From contig JARKIF010000002.1 of the NCBI GenBank assembly GCA_029378245.1, positions 682,001 through 746,000 of the forward strand: DNA of 64,000 nt. The letters run 5' to 3'. Below the pieces are notes generated by a model. That model made no database searches and was not told where the DNA came from. It was given only the letters and a program-made list of their open reading frames with translations. The DNA is from Roridomyces roridus (lineage: Eukaryota > Basidiomycota > Agaricomycetes > Agaricales > Mycenaceae). Below, in pieces: positions 1 to 11,145 of this stretch. The position numbers and the translations under genes are program-made. Positions within the stretch are counted from its first letter, which is position 1. The number at the start of each line of letters is the position of its first letter.

Positions 1-169
1 CGAATTTATCGATTCGAATCTGTGCAGTAACTCCCGCCGGTGGCTGACAAGTCGTATCCCGTATCCAGTGGCTACTATCATCTTGACTTCCGCCGTGCTG
101 TTCGTGTGTCGTCTTAAGGATCCGTTGCGGTATGGCGTTTATCTCTTGCTTCCCGTTGCTCTGGCAGCA

Positions 170-1633
170 ATGAACCACACAGACAACTTCCAAGGCATTT
201 ACAATAATTCTCTACCGTTCCTTGGACTTGAAATTGCCGAAACATGTGTATGTGAAGCCACGGCCTATGAAACATTTGTCGCAGGATCTGACTCGATACT
301 TGCAGGCGGAACTATTTTTATACGGTGAATGACTTTGTTTCTTGCGTTGCTAATTGGACTAAATCATTTTCGGCACAGGGATATACGTCCATTTTTTCAT
401 CTCTGCTATTCGCAACCTTTCGCGGCGTCCAATCACTTCGCGGCGTCCCCTCTTGTTTTCCATCTCGATTATGTTTTTTCTCGGCACAACCCAAGTTTTC
501 CTGCAGCTGGCCAACGTTGTTATTCAGTTTCGGATTCTGCAGCAAGCGGTTTGCCTGCGCACCGATACAAATGATCTCGCCTCTGCTCTGCGATTGGCGA
601 GATTATTTGATTCCCTCGATGCAGCTAAATCCGTAGTCTTCAGCATAAACAAGTAAGCTGAGGGTCATTCGTCGGTCACCCTTACTGACCTAAGCACCAG
701 CTTATTTACGGATATCTTTCTGGTTGAGTTGTTTTCGTTTGTACAGTGTGTATTTTCTTCTCATGAGTTGACCTGGATCCTTATAGCTCTACCGTTGCTA
801 CTTGATATGGAATTCGCGGTTTACGGTGATGATACTGCCTGGGTTGCTCATAATATCCGTCTTCGGTCCGTAAACATTCTTCAATGCTTACCCTCGTCAT
901 TTACAGTTTGATTCCCAGTGACCGGGACCCTTGCAGCCTCACGCACAAATGACTTTGACGGTCCGAGTGCGACTTCAAAATATGAGCTTACATATATCTT
1001 GGCCATCGTAGCAAACATTACTATTACTGGCCTTACCGGCAAGTGGACCCAATTGTTTCGCTGCTAGCCAAGCAATCGACTAATTACTTGCTTACCAGCT
1101 GGGAGAATCTGGTGGATGACACGGGAAGCATCCCTCCTCGATGGCGACTCCCGGAGCAATATATTCCACAAGCGCTATACTCAAGCCGTCAGGATAATGT
1201 ACGTTCCAGAAATCGTGGAGGCCATCGTTGAACGACTGAACCCCGAGGCTGAATCACTGGCATTTCAGCCTGGAATCTGGCGCTCTTTACTGCATCTGTG
1301 GAATTATACTAGCGGTGATGGCATCGAGCGCTCCAACTTCAGTGTTCATCGGGAACATCATAGGCGCCATCTCTGCGCAAGCTGTGGTCAGTCCATTCAA
1401 CTTCTTTTTCAGTTCGATCTTCTCTTGATCCTTGATTCGTCCAGAACATAATTCCGACTTTGGCTCTCGTGCTGGGAACGAGGGAAGACAAGTCCAATCA
1501 AGAGCTCCAAGACATCAAGGTTACTCGACCAAAGTTCACTGCTCCCCGAAAAGCGGTCATCGGACCTGCTTCCAACGATCCAAAAATATTATCACAAGTT
1601 ATTGACATAGCTAGGATGGAGGAGACCGTTTAG
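170..1633 (+). CDS. Seven-pass membrane protein, copy A (YRCYLIW family)
   Basis: Intact gene of nine exons: 170-247, 306-324, 379-652, 701-722, 787-865, 919-1038, 1099-1198, 1269-1386 and 1445-1633. The exon lengths total 999 nt, or 332 residues plus stop, which supports the model. The start is the ATG of MNHTDNFQG, shared by the paralogues. Landmarks in order: a short N-terminus ending in AETC, hydrophobic helices with IMFFLGTTQ, the loop motif LYRCYLIW, ITGLT, GRIWWMTR, LESGALYC, NIIPTLALVLGTRE, and a cytosolic tail rich in P and K. This pattern is known from large Agaricomycete families of unknown function; GPCR or sensor activity is not shown. The intron at 1039 begins with GC (GCAAGT). 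An SDR gene lies downstream on the same strand. Confidence 0.85.
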
Positions 1634-1858
1634 AATGCACCGAATTATTCCGCCCCATATTTCTTTTTGTTTTTGTTTTCTAAATCCTCGGATCCAGACC
1701 AATCCCAGACAACGGCCGTACCCCGCCCGGGACCTAGGCGGCAGGCCTATTCTTATTCTGTTCTTACTTATTCTTATTGCAGACGACCCGTCGCAGTTCT
1801 CATGGAATCGAAGTACGATCCGAAGGTCGCCGTAGTTTGTTCTCCTTTCAGCGCAGTA

Positions 1859-2316
1859 CTGTACCATTTCAATCAGCCATTTCAATCAGTTCTCCTTGGC
1901 TGTGACCTGTGACACGGGTTTTCGAACTTCGAACTTCGAAAATGGGTCGGTCCCAGCGTGACACCCGAAAATGTTCGAAATCGGTTGATATCAGTTGCCC
2001 ATTGGCAACAGCGGAACAGCTTTCGGCATGTTCGGCGGCATCCTATCACTGGCAGCCGAAGTCGTGCCGGCATGACATTTCGCTCTGATTTGGGTGATGC
2101 CAAGGTCAATTTCGCAGTGTTTCAATCAGGTTCAACCTCCGCCTTGCATTCCATGAGGCGCGCCGGCGAAAAATGAGTTTTTGAGCGCCTTTCGAGCAAT
2201 TTTGTGACTACTTTTGCAACTTCAAAAATCTCCCGGGTGACCGTGACACTTTCGAAAATTTTCAAAAATTTGGGGGCCTGTGACGCGTGACATTCGAGTT
2301 GAATGAAATGGTACAG
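1859..2316. mobile_element. 458-bp TA-flanked MITE
   Basis: Terminal inverted repeats begin CTGTACCATTTCA on both ends, and the element is flanked by TA dinucleotides at 1857-1858 and 2317-2318. This fits a Tc1/mariner-type target. There is no convincing coding potential. The 150-bp element at 8271-8420 has almost the same termini. It lies between 7TM-A and the SDR1 promoter. Confidence 0.75.
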
Positions 2317-2483
2317 TATTACCGTGACGAGGAATCGCCCCTCAAATGGGTGAATGACGTCGGTGGACCGTGTGTACCTTATCTGCTCCCGTCCCATTTA
2401 GGCAATTTTGTCTCTGAAAGGCGGAACACCGACACCCCTGCTTACTGAGCCTGTTCGACTCAGAATTTCGGTTCCGAGCTCAC

Positions 2484-2490
2484 TATATAA
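2484..2490 (+). promoter_or_regulatory. TATA box of SDR copy 1
   Basis: TATATAA lies about 45 bp upstream of the ATG at 2533. The same context (CTATATAACAGC) precedes the intact SDR copy 2, so the duplicated unit carried its own core promoter. Confidence 0.6.
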
Positions 2491-2532
2491 CAGCTGAGGG
2501 CTCCATTCAACGACCCACCTTAACTGAACGCC

Positions 2533-4179
2533 ATGTCTTCGACTTCCCCCCGCGTCTGGCTCATAACAGGAGCGAATTCTGGTCTGGGACTCGCTTTGGC
2601 TGAATGCGTACTCTCGCAAGGAGATCATGTCTGTCTTTCTATCCCTTGGAGCACACAGGATGCTCATTCTCCTCAAAAGGTCATCGCTGCCGTTCGCAAA
2701 GTATCGTCCATCCCGGAGAGCATCAAGGACGCGAAACCCCTCGTTCTCAACCTGAACGCTTCCGATAGCGAAATCAAACAAGCCGGATCGGAGGCTTTGA
2801 AGATTTATGGTGGTGGACGTCACTTTGTGACAAGTCTGCATCACTGATCTTGAACAGCCAATAACTCTTGGCACAAACCCTCAGATACCCCGAAACTGCA
2901 TAATTAGCATTGTTTTCAATGGGTCTTGACATTCCATGGAGCAGAATAGTGAAAATCCAAAATTTGAAGATTCTGGGGTTAATTTGGCCATCATTTGATC
3001 ATTGTTGCCATCAATCACGTCCTAAAATGGAAGGACTTCCCCAAAAGGGAGTGAGGGAAGTGACTGAACACCAATAAATGGAGGGGAGAAGCATTGGCAA
3101 GAGTGAATACAGTGTTTTCCACCACAACTCTTCACCCACAGGCGCTCAAACATCGAAAAAGCGCTCACCAAAGTTGTTCGACCGAGGCCAATTTGGCCAT
3201 CAATTGATGTGATTTTCCCACGGCCCAAACTTTCGGATTTCGTCCACTCTTGGGGTATTGGGGGCTGCCGGGCGAGATCCGAGCTCAAAATTCCCAAAAT
3301 TGTGACGTGACATGAAGTTTCGTCCACCACCATACGGACGGGTCGATGTCCTGGTCAACAATGCTGGTGCGTTCTCCTTCTCCACTCTTCCGCAAAATCA
3401 AAATGCTTAATGTACTTCGATAAGGCTATTGCCTCACAGGATACACGGAAGAACTCGAGTGAGTTCCCATTCAGCATTGTCCACACCGATACTTACACTC
3501 CGCAGCGACGCCGACATCAAACGGGAATTCCAAACCAACTTCTTTGGTGCCATCTCCCTCACGCAATCTCTCCTTCCCGCATTCCGGCAGCAAAAGTCCG
3601 GCCACATCCTCAACCTCTCCTCCGTGGCAGCCATGGCAGGCGGCGCCCCCTTTGCCATGTACAACGCCTCAAAAGCCGCGCTCGAAGGTCTATCTATCTG
3701 ACCTCATGTAAACGGTAACTAACACCCCAACCAGCCGCAACCGAATCACTCTCCCTCGAACTCGCCCCCTTCAACATACGCGTCCTCATCATCGAACCCG
3801 GCTACTTCCCCACAAACTTCCTCGCCACCGCCGGTGCCAACGGCACTCACCCAACACGATCAACAGGCGCATACCCCGACTGGTCAACCGTTCCAGACGG
3901 CTACGCCGCGCGCCACGTCGCCTCTAAACAAGTGGGCGATCTCAACAAGGCCGCAGCCCGGATGTTCGAAGTAGTGAGTGGCACGGGGCTCGCGGAGGAA
4001 TTCGTTGCGAGCGGGCGGAGGGAGTTTGTCCGTGTGCTCCACTGCTCCTAGGCCCGGATTGTGGGACGCGGCTTCGTGCGAAGGTCAAGCTGCTGGCGGA
4101 GAACGTCGAGGCTACGGAGAAGATTTGGAGTTCAACCGACATGGATGAGGACAAGTTCACTAAATTTGCGCAGCAGTAG
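2533..4179 (+). pseudogene. SDR family oxidoreductase, copy 1, disrupted
   Basis: Close paralogue of the intact copy at 10035-11145. It keeps the Rossmann start ITGANSGLGLAL, the NNAG region, the LSSVAAMAGG segment and the YNASKAALE active-site motif. Two lesions are visible. A 525-bp MITE (2808-3332) is inserted in exon 2, just before the VDVLVNNAG codons, and brings a stop at 2845-2847. Near 4038-4052 an insertion of about 8 nt relative to copy 2 changes VRVLLGPD to VRVLHCS followed by TAG. Exon 1 is 2533-2628 and exon 2 starts at 2680. Promoter and splice sites otherwise look normal, so decay appears recent. Confidence 0.85.
2808..3332. mobile_element. 525-bp MITE inserted in an SDR exon
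   Basis: The element begins TGGTGGTGGACG and ends with its complement CGTCCACCACCA. It is flanked by TA at 2806-2807 and 3333-3334. In the intact paralogue the same site is a single TA (AGATTTACGGACGG), so the insertion and its TA duplication can be read directly. No transposase ORF is present. TA target choice fits the Tc1/mariner superfamily. Confidence 0.9.
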
Positions 4180-4309
4180 AGCGACGTGAGTTTGTCTTTC
4201 CCCCTCTTTTGTTTGTATGAGCAACAGAATTGAACCGATATCAAGTCTAGGTACAATAGTTCGATAACATGCAAAAGTGTAGATAATCAAAAAGGAAAAT
4301 ATCCGTTAC

Positions 4310-4790
4310 AAGGAAGGACTCCGAAATGCACAAATCCCACATTACTCATGGGAGCTGGATACCATCTTGCAGACTGAGTTGTGTTATTCCAAACGTTACA
4401 AAAAATGGTTACCATCCTTCCCCAGGGTCGACTGACTGACTGGACCCGCTCATGGCGGATGCATTTCGATGTGGAGTCTTGAGTTAGTTCTTGCTTCGCC
4501 CGATACTATTTCCGAGGCACAATGCCCTGCTCCGGTGCCTCCCATGGGATTTTACTTTGTTTTCAGCGTCTTTCTTCCGAAGAGGCTCGATGCTGTACCC
4601 CCCTTGGGCTTCTTCCGCGATTCCCATCATCGACATGCCTACCAGGCTACCACTGGTCCACAGCTGAACTTCTCCAACCTCAGATATATCAAACTCGCCA
4701 CAACAGAAATCGGCCCCAAATCGGAATCACTGGTACTGCCCAAGCCACTGTTCAACTTTGATCCCTGGAGCAACTCCCGTTAATATCTGG
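4310..4790. other. Conserved 5' block of 7TM-B with divergent ORF relic
   Basis: On the minus strand near 4310-4385 a relic reads RWYPAPMSNVGF, matching the divergent small ORF seen at 11553-11807. A GACTGACTGACT tract follows. On the plus strand from about 4460 a block matches the 5' flanks of 7TM-C, -D, -E and -F: an ATGCATTTC-like start, then LASPDTISEAQCPAPVPP and TAELLQPQIYQ-like segments. It may be upstream exons, a 5' UTR or an upstream ORF of the 7TM gene. No function can be assigned. Confidence 0.4.
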
Positions 4791-4796
4791 AGCAAC

Positions 4797-5150
4797 TAGG
4801 GCTGGACGCCGTGCCCGTCGCGCCGGTTGTACGGTTCCCGTCCACGGGTACGCCGACCCGTTCCGTGGCTGCTTTGCGACGATTTCTGACGGCCGTCTCC
4901 GTCGAAAACGTCCGGCGACGGGTCGACGGACACCTAAAACAACTGATATATCGCTCAAATCAGCCCGGACCGTCTGATGCAACCCCCGTACCTTGTCGAT
5001 TGACACCAGCCGCACATTTCACAACCCCGACTTCAAGCCTGATTAATGGTTTTCGGTCACGAGGCGACGGCCGTCGAGCGACGGTCCGTGCCCGTGGTAT
5101 CCCCGTCAAAACGACGGCCGTGCCCGTCACGGGAACGGCGAACAGCCCTA
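4797..5150. mobile_element. 354-bp hAT-type MITE (TAGGGCT ends)
   Basis: Terminal inverted repeats start TAGGGCTG. An 8-bp TSD, GGAGCAAC, is at 4789-4796 and 5151-5158. The interior is dense in GACGGCCGT/CCCGTC motifs. The ends and interior style match the 534-bp element inside 7TM-D, so both belong to one family. It lies within the 5' flank of 7TM-B. Confidence 0.85.
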
Positions 5151-5276
5151 GGAGCAACTCCCGCAACTTCACTTTTAGGTTGTTAGTATGCAGGGGATTG
5201 TATGAGTGCCTTCCTCTTATTTAAAGGAACCACCGTCATCTGTGGGTGTGTTATTCTTTCATCCTGCCCTCTGATA

Positions 5277-7304
5277 ATGAACCACTCAGTCGACTACTCC
5301 GATGATGAAGACGTGCCGCAGCTTCTTCAAGCTCTTGGACTGGAACTTGCCGAAACATGTGTATGTAAATGCGTGCGCCGCGATATACTTGTCGCAGTGA
5401 TCTGAATTAATAATCACAGGCGGAATTATTTTTCTACGGTCAATGACTTCCTTTAGTCGATAATTTAACTGATTTGGCACAGGGATATACGTCCATTTTT
5501 TCATCTCTGCCGTTCGCAACCTTTTACGGCGTTCAATCACTTCACGGCGTCCCCTTCTCTTTTCCATATGCGTCATGTTTCTTCTCGGCACAACCCAGGC
5601 TTCTCTGCAGTTGGCCAACGGTGTTACTCTTTTTCAGCTTCTGCAGCAAGCGGTTCGCCTGCGCACGGATACAAATGATGATCCCGCCGTTCTGTATTTA
5701 GAGAGATTGTCCAATGCTCTCGGTCTAACCAAGTTCATTGTCTTGAGCATAAACAAGTAAGTTCAAGGTCATTCGTTGGTAACCTTTATCAATCGAAGCA
5801 CCAGCCTATTTACCGATGTCTTTTTGGTTGAGTTCTTTCCCTTCTGTAGACTTTCTTATTCTCGCTGACGGGGTTCTTGCAGCTGTATCGGTGCTATTTG
5901 ATATGGAATTCCCGCCTTTCGGTGACCATACTGCCAGGATTGCTCATAATATCCGTCTTCGGTCAGTAAACCTTTTTCAAGCTCAAGAAGTATTATTGCC
6001 ATTTACATTTGTGATTCAGTAACAGGGATACTGGAATCCTATCTGATTTTCCTTAACAGTATCCCGAGCTCACAATATGAGTACACACTCATCCTAGCCA
6101 CTGTAACAAATATAATGATTACTGGTGTTACGTCCCGTTCCATTTTCACCAACTCCGGACCAATTTTGACCCAACTCCGGTTCCGGCTCCAGCAATCCCG
6201 GATCAATCTTGACCGGACTCCGGTCCTCGTTCGGACTTTTGCCCTTCTTCAATTTCATTCCATCCTTCACCCACTCGACCTTACTCCAGTGTAGATATTC
6301 ACTCCGGTACCTCCGGTTTCTCCGGGGTATCCACCTCCACTGCGGGGTCCGAGTTTTTTTACCTTGTCACTTTCTCCATATTCATCTGAGTACACATCAG
6401 TGGGCATTTAGTATATAAACCTCTGTACAACCGCCATGTAACTCAGTTGGAATATTAACGTTCCTGGTCTATTCGACCTTGGCTGCTCCGAGCCCTCCTC
6501 TCCTCCTTTATCGTCTCATCCGGATTGCTTCCCTTGGAAGTAGCGTAGGGAACCCGGTCACCCTGGGTCTTTGTGGTGTCACCGGTTGGACTCCATCTCC
6601 CTCCTCCGACTTTTCGTCCCTCTCCGGAGTCCTTCGTCCCAGAGTTCCGGTCATTCTTACTCCGGTCGTCCTTATCCGGGATTCCAGTCAGCCTCGGATT
6701 CGGCACCTAACAACTGGCCAAACTGGCAAGTGGACCCATTATTTCGCGGATGGCCAGGAAATCAACTATCTACCAGCTGGGCGAATCTGGTGGATGACAC
6801 GAGAGGCATCACACTTGAATAGTGCCTCCCAGGGCAACATATTCCACAAACAATATATCAGAGCCGGGACAATAATGTGTGTGTTCAAGCTGTACCAAGT
6901 ATCATTGAACGATTGGAACCTGAGGCTAATTCTACAATTCTACAGCATGCAGTCTGGTGCTCTTTACTGTATCTGTAGTATCATCCTAGTGGGAACAGGA
7001 AAGTCGAACACCCCAACTCTGGAGCTCATCCAGAACATCACAGTCTCCATCTCTATGCAAGCCGTGGTCAGTCAAATTTCAAGTTCAGTTTCTTCTCTTG
7101 ATACTTGCTCAGAACATAATCCCGACTATAACTCTCGTGATGGGAACGTCTAACGAAGGTCACCCACAAGGCATTGACGATGCTCGTCCAAAGTTCACTG
7201 CTCTCCGAGAGGCAGTGACCATCCGGCCTGTTTCCACTCAGGCCAACGCTCCGCAGATATTATCACAAGTTATTGACATAGCTAGGATGGAAGATACGGT
7301 TTAG
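5277..7304 (+). pseudogene. 7TM protein copy B, interrupted by a solo LTR
   Basis: Same exon order and motifs as copy A: MNHSVDYSDDEDV start, MFLLGTTQASLQLA, YRCYLIWNSR, GRIWWMTREAS, LESGALYC and a final MEDTV stop at 7304. A 587-bp LTR (6126-6712) splits the exon just before the GC-AG intron, between the codons for IT and GQT. Removing the LTR and one TSD copy restores frame, so this insertion is probably the only inactivating event. The intron donor at 6726 is GC. An SDR 3' fragment follows at 7405. Confidence 0.8.
6126..6712 (+). mobile_element. 587-bp solo LTR in 7TM-B
   Basis: Begins TGTTACGT and ends CACCTAACA, a TG...CA LTR end structure with imperfect inverted tips. A 5-bp TSD, ACTGG, flanks it at 6121-6125 and 6713-6717. 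A TATA-like TATATAAA near 6411-6418 supports an LTR promoter. No internal gag or pol is attached, so it is a solo LTR left by recombination. Confidence 0.85.
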
Positions 7305-7404
7305 AACCCACCAAATAATCTTGCCCCCTATATTTTCTTCTGGTCTGGTTTTCCAGTTCTTGTGCAAAGTACAATCCGAAAGTCACAGTGGTTTCAAGGC
7401 CACG

Positions 7405-7580
7405 AACGTCGAGACTACGGAGAAGATTTGGAGTTCAAACGATATGGACGAGGACAAGTTCCGTAAATTTGCGCAGCAATAGAGTGTGAGTTGGTCTTTT
7501 TGCTTTGGAACGAAGTTGAACGGATATCAAGTCTAGGTACAAAAACAGCCTTTCGATAAGATGCAACCGTGTCTGCTCCA
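7405..7580 (+). pseudogene. SDR 3' end fragment behind 7TM-B
   Basis: Matches only the last codons of the SDR gene (GENVEATEKIWSS, then DMDEDKFRKFAQQ) and its 3' UTR (gaacggatatcaagtctagg). The rest of the SDR is absent. A similar scrap follows 7TM-C at 13741 and, inverted, CxxC gene 2 at 42850. Confidence 0.8.
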
Positions 7581-9690
7581 ATTTCCCGTCCTTCACGGTA
7601 TTTTGAATGAATAACATACTACACCGAAGCGTTCCAGAAGGGTGTTGAGTAGGCAGTCGCTTGCCAGACTATCGGTGCAGCATACTTATCAGCAGAGAGA
7701 CGGCACACTTCCGAAGCCTCTTGTGCGCAAGAGTTTGAATCGGAACTGGGAAAGGCGTTAACGTTACGAAGCCCTGGTTTCGACCGAGGTATGATACCTT
7801 CAGCCTGCGAAACATTTAGAGCATTCGGAAGGCCGAGGCGGAAGAAATAACTTTAGGACTCAGGCATGGCGATGGTTGGTTTGAGCAGAAGTTGAACAGG
7901 CAGTCTGAACGTCACCAAACCTTGCTCTTTGTGCATCTGACGAGGTATAGGCTGACAGATTCAGCATTTTGCCGGCAATTGAAGGGAGAACATCAGCAAA
8001 TCGGGGAAATCTTGCTGATACCGGCTGAAACGTGACATCGTGATGGTGCATTCCAATACGATCGGAACGCTGCCGTTGCCATTGCAATGCCCTCGGAAGT
8101 GCCTGGCATGATTCTTATCGGCAGGCTTGCCACTGCTTTCCAGTCAATTGCATATTACTGCGAACCGTGCCATAATGAATGTGCCTTTGGACACGGACTA
8201 CATAGTATACGTGAGTGACCGTCAATAATTCTTCCTGAAGAAATCTGTGCTGTCCACACAAGGAGTAGTACTGTACTATTTCAACCGTAAGTTCATCAAA
8301 ATTATGTAATTTTTCGACCGAGAAGGCCGAAAAATTTTCTTTTGAATTATGGCGATTTTTGCACACATCAAAAAAGGTTGGCTGTGACGTGTGACTGAAC
8401 TTACGGTTGAAATAGTACAGTATGAGCATTGGAGGTGAGCTGCCTTGGAGCTGCCCCGTAGCGTGGAGTGGGGTACTACGCGGTGTACCGAGTCGTGCCG
8501 GTCACCAAGTCAATTGGATCGGGCATCCACGGCGTGATTGCCGAACCTTTAGGTTTGGCCTTAACAAGAATTCCTTGTCCCGTGGTTAGTGGCTGTGTAT
8601 GCCGGTGTTTCTCTTATTTGCCGATTTACGGAACTGCAAAAAAAGGTTCGGCCCTCGCCGCTTGCGGCATTATCCGTACTCATTATGATCAGTGATGTGT
8701 CTATATCAAGATTCATCAGCCAACGGCCGCAAACCATCGCCTCTTGCTTCCTGTCCACCACCATACCCCATGCACTCCCCTGCGTAGAGCCTCCCCCAAC
8801 CACCCTCGCCCTCAGGTCAAGTCCTCCTGCCGAAGCCGCGCCCTCTTTCAAGCTTGCCTCAAGCTATCAAGGCTCCCGTAACCTGAAGACCGAAGATCGT
8901 CGTGGCGGATTCTGCAATTCCAAGACCTCTGCATGGCCATCAGCCGTATGTACCGCTTGTTGCTCTTCCCGGACTGCCCGGTCCTTGCAAGTCCCGTCCT
9001 CTCCAGTCTTCGTGTTCGTTGTCGTCATCGGGTCTTCATGGAAACCTGCATCAAGAAGCTGCAAGAGTCGACAATTTCTCCATTTGGTGCTAGTTCTCGG
9101 TGGTCCCTCTCCCCTCCCTCCGGCACTCCCCATCGTTCTCTTAGGTTATTCCATCTGCTTCATTGTGTACTTCAGATAATAATATATATACTTCTGCCAT
9201 TCTTCGTATTGTGTGAAGCATGATTCATGAGATAATTGAGTAATCCAAAAGGGTAATACAGGTGAAATAAGGAATGAATGCCTGTTACAGAAAGGTTTGA
9301 AAGGCATTGCAATGGCCTGCCAACGTGCCCAATCTACGGCTTCTGCCAAGCTTTTCGGCATCCGAGGTTAATTGCAAGGCCGGATGAGCGGACGGCATGA
9401 TTTTGGTCATGCCGGGCATTTTGGTCGCATTCTGATCGTTGCAATGCTCGGCAACGAATCTCCACATTTCGTGATGAAGATGGCTGACCCGTGCCATTCA
9501 AGAAAGAGAACACGAAATAGTAAGGACCTTTTGAGGACCTTTTTCTCGAACATCCACTGGACCCGGCCGTTCGTAGTTACGCCAGATTTCAAGCCCACCC
9601 TGGGTGTAGAGTATCTCTTGCACAATGTAGCAGTTGTTTAACCAAGAAAGAACGGCCAGTGGAGTCCTCACCGTCTGGTCCGTCGCAAAT
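7581..9690. other. Gene-poor spacer
   Basis: Apart from the MITE at 8271-8420 no supported gene is seen. Open frames exist at 8589-9179 and 8902-9223 but have no recognisable domain, no conserved splice pattern and low-complexity composition. 9280-9640 contains short imperfect palindromes (GCCGGGCATT, GGCATGATT) typical of decayed transposons. Confidence 0.4.
8271..8420. mobile_element. 150-bp TA-flanked MITE
   Basis: The inverted ends match for about 25 bp (start CTGTACTATTTCAACCGTAA) and the element is flanked by TA at 8269-8270 and 8421-8422. The ends match the 458-bp element at 1859-2316, so both are probably mobilised by one Tc1/mariner-like transposase. Confidence 0.85.
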
Positions 9691-9982
9691 CAATTTTGAG
9701 TCTCCGGACGTTTCGATTGAACCGAGTTCCGGGTTTCTCGCCCGTCACTTGTAACCCATGCCAAGAATCGACCGCCAGAGAGTTGGACAATTGGGAAAGG
9801 GAGCAATCAAAAAAAGCCGCTGTGGTGAGATCAGAGTGCCCGTGTCACGTGTGTGTACCGTGGCCCCAACCGCTCCCGTCCCATTGAGGCAATTTCGTCG
9901 GAACACCGGTACTTACACTTCTCTGCTTACTGAGCTTTCGCAAGTCTATCCGGATCGACTCAGATTTCGGGTCCGCGTTCCC

Positions 9983-9990
9983 TATATAAC
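9983..9990 (+). promoter_or_regulatory. TATA box of SDR copy 2
   Basis: TATATAAC lies about 50 bp before the ATG at 10035. The surrounding 100 bp align with the SDR1 promoter at 2400-2530, so the promoter was duplicated with the gene. Confidence 0.6.
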
Positions 9991-10034
9991 AGCCGAGGGT
10001 TCCATTCGACCCCACCCCCAACCAAACCAACGCC

Positions 10035-11145
10035 ATGTCTTCGACTTCCCACCGCGTCTGGTTGATAACAGGAGCGAACTCTGGCTTGGGACTCGCTCTG
10101 GCTGAATACGTACTCTCTCAAGGCGACCAGGTCTGTCTTTCATCGGTTAGAACGTAAAGAGACTCATTCTCCTCAAAAGGTCATCGCTGCCGTTCGCAAA
10201 GTATCGTCCATCCCGGAGAGCATCAAGGACGCGAAACCCCTCGTTCTCGACCTGAACGCTTCCGATAGCGAAATCAAACAAGCCGGAGCGGAGGCTTTGA
10301 AGATTTACGGACGGGTCGATGTCCTGGTCAACAATGCTGGTGCGTTCTCCTTCTCCACTCTTCCGCAAAATCAAAATGCTTAATGTACTTCGATAAGGCT
10401 ATTGCCTCACAGGATACACGGAAGAACTCGAGTGAGTTCCCATTCAGCATTGTCCACACCGATACTTACACTCCGCAGCGACGCCGACATCAAACGGGAA
10501 TTCCAAACCAACTTCTTTGGTGCCATCTCCCTCACGCAATCTCTCCTCCCCGCATTCCGGCAGCAAAAATCGGGTCACATCCTCAACCTCTCCTCCGTGG
10601 CAGCCATGGCAGGCGGCGCCCCCTTTGCCATGTACAACGCCTCAAAAGCCGCGCTCGAAGGTCTGTCTATCTGTCCTCATGTAAACCGTAAACTAACACC
10701 CCGAACAGCCGCAACCGAATCACTCTCCCTCGAACTCGCCCCCTTCAACATTCGCGTCCTCATCATTGAACCCGGTTACTTCCCCACAAACTTCCTAGCC
10801 ACCGCCGGCGCCAACGGGACCCACCCAACCCGATCAACAGGCGCTTACCCCGACTGGTCTACCGTCCCAGACGCCTACGCCGCGCGTCACGTCGCCTCTA
10901 AGCAAGTGGGCGATCTCAATAAGGCTGCAGCTCGGATGTTCGAAGTCGTGAGCGGCACGGGGCTCGCAGAGGAATTTGTTGCGAGTGGGCGGAGGGACTT
11001 TGTCCGTGTGCTCCTGGGCCCGGATTGTGGGACGCGGATTCGTGCAAAGGTCAAGCTGCTGGGGGAGAACGTCGAGGCTACGGAAAAGATTTGGAGTTCG
11101 ACCGATATGGACGAGGACAAGTTCCGTAAATTCGCGCAGCAGTAG
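10035..11145 (+). CDS. Short-chain dehydrogenase/reductase, intact copy 2
   Basis: Five exons: 10035-10130, 10180-10339, 10413-10431, 10479-10660 and 10709-11145. They total 894 nt, or 297 residues plus stop, including a 19-nt micro-exon that supplies the YTEEL codons. The classical SDR plan is complete: cofactor loop TGANSGLG near residues 12-19, NNAG, the catalytic serine segment LSSVAAMAGG, and YNASKAAL holding the catalytic Tyr and Lys. These residues support an NAD(P)H-dependent oxidoreductase acting on a small carbonyl or alcohol, in the cytosol since no signal peptide is seen. The C-terminal EPGYFPTNF pattern resembles fungal SDRs of unknown substrate. The gene converges on a CxxC gene fragment. 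Confidence 0.92.

Noticed and set aside
325..636. ORFs over 7TM exon 3 in other frames
   Set aside because: Shadow frames of a conserved exon; the same shadows recur in every paralogue.
8589..9223. Long overlapping ORFs (up to 196 codons)
   Set aside because: Serine/proline-rich, open in several frames at once, with no domain and no splice pattern shared with any paralogue.
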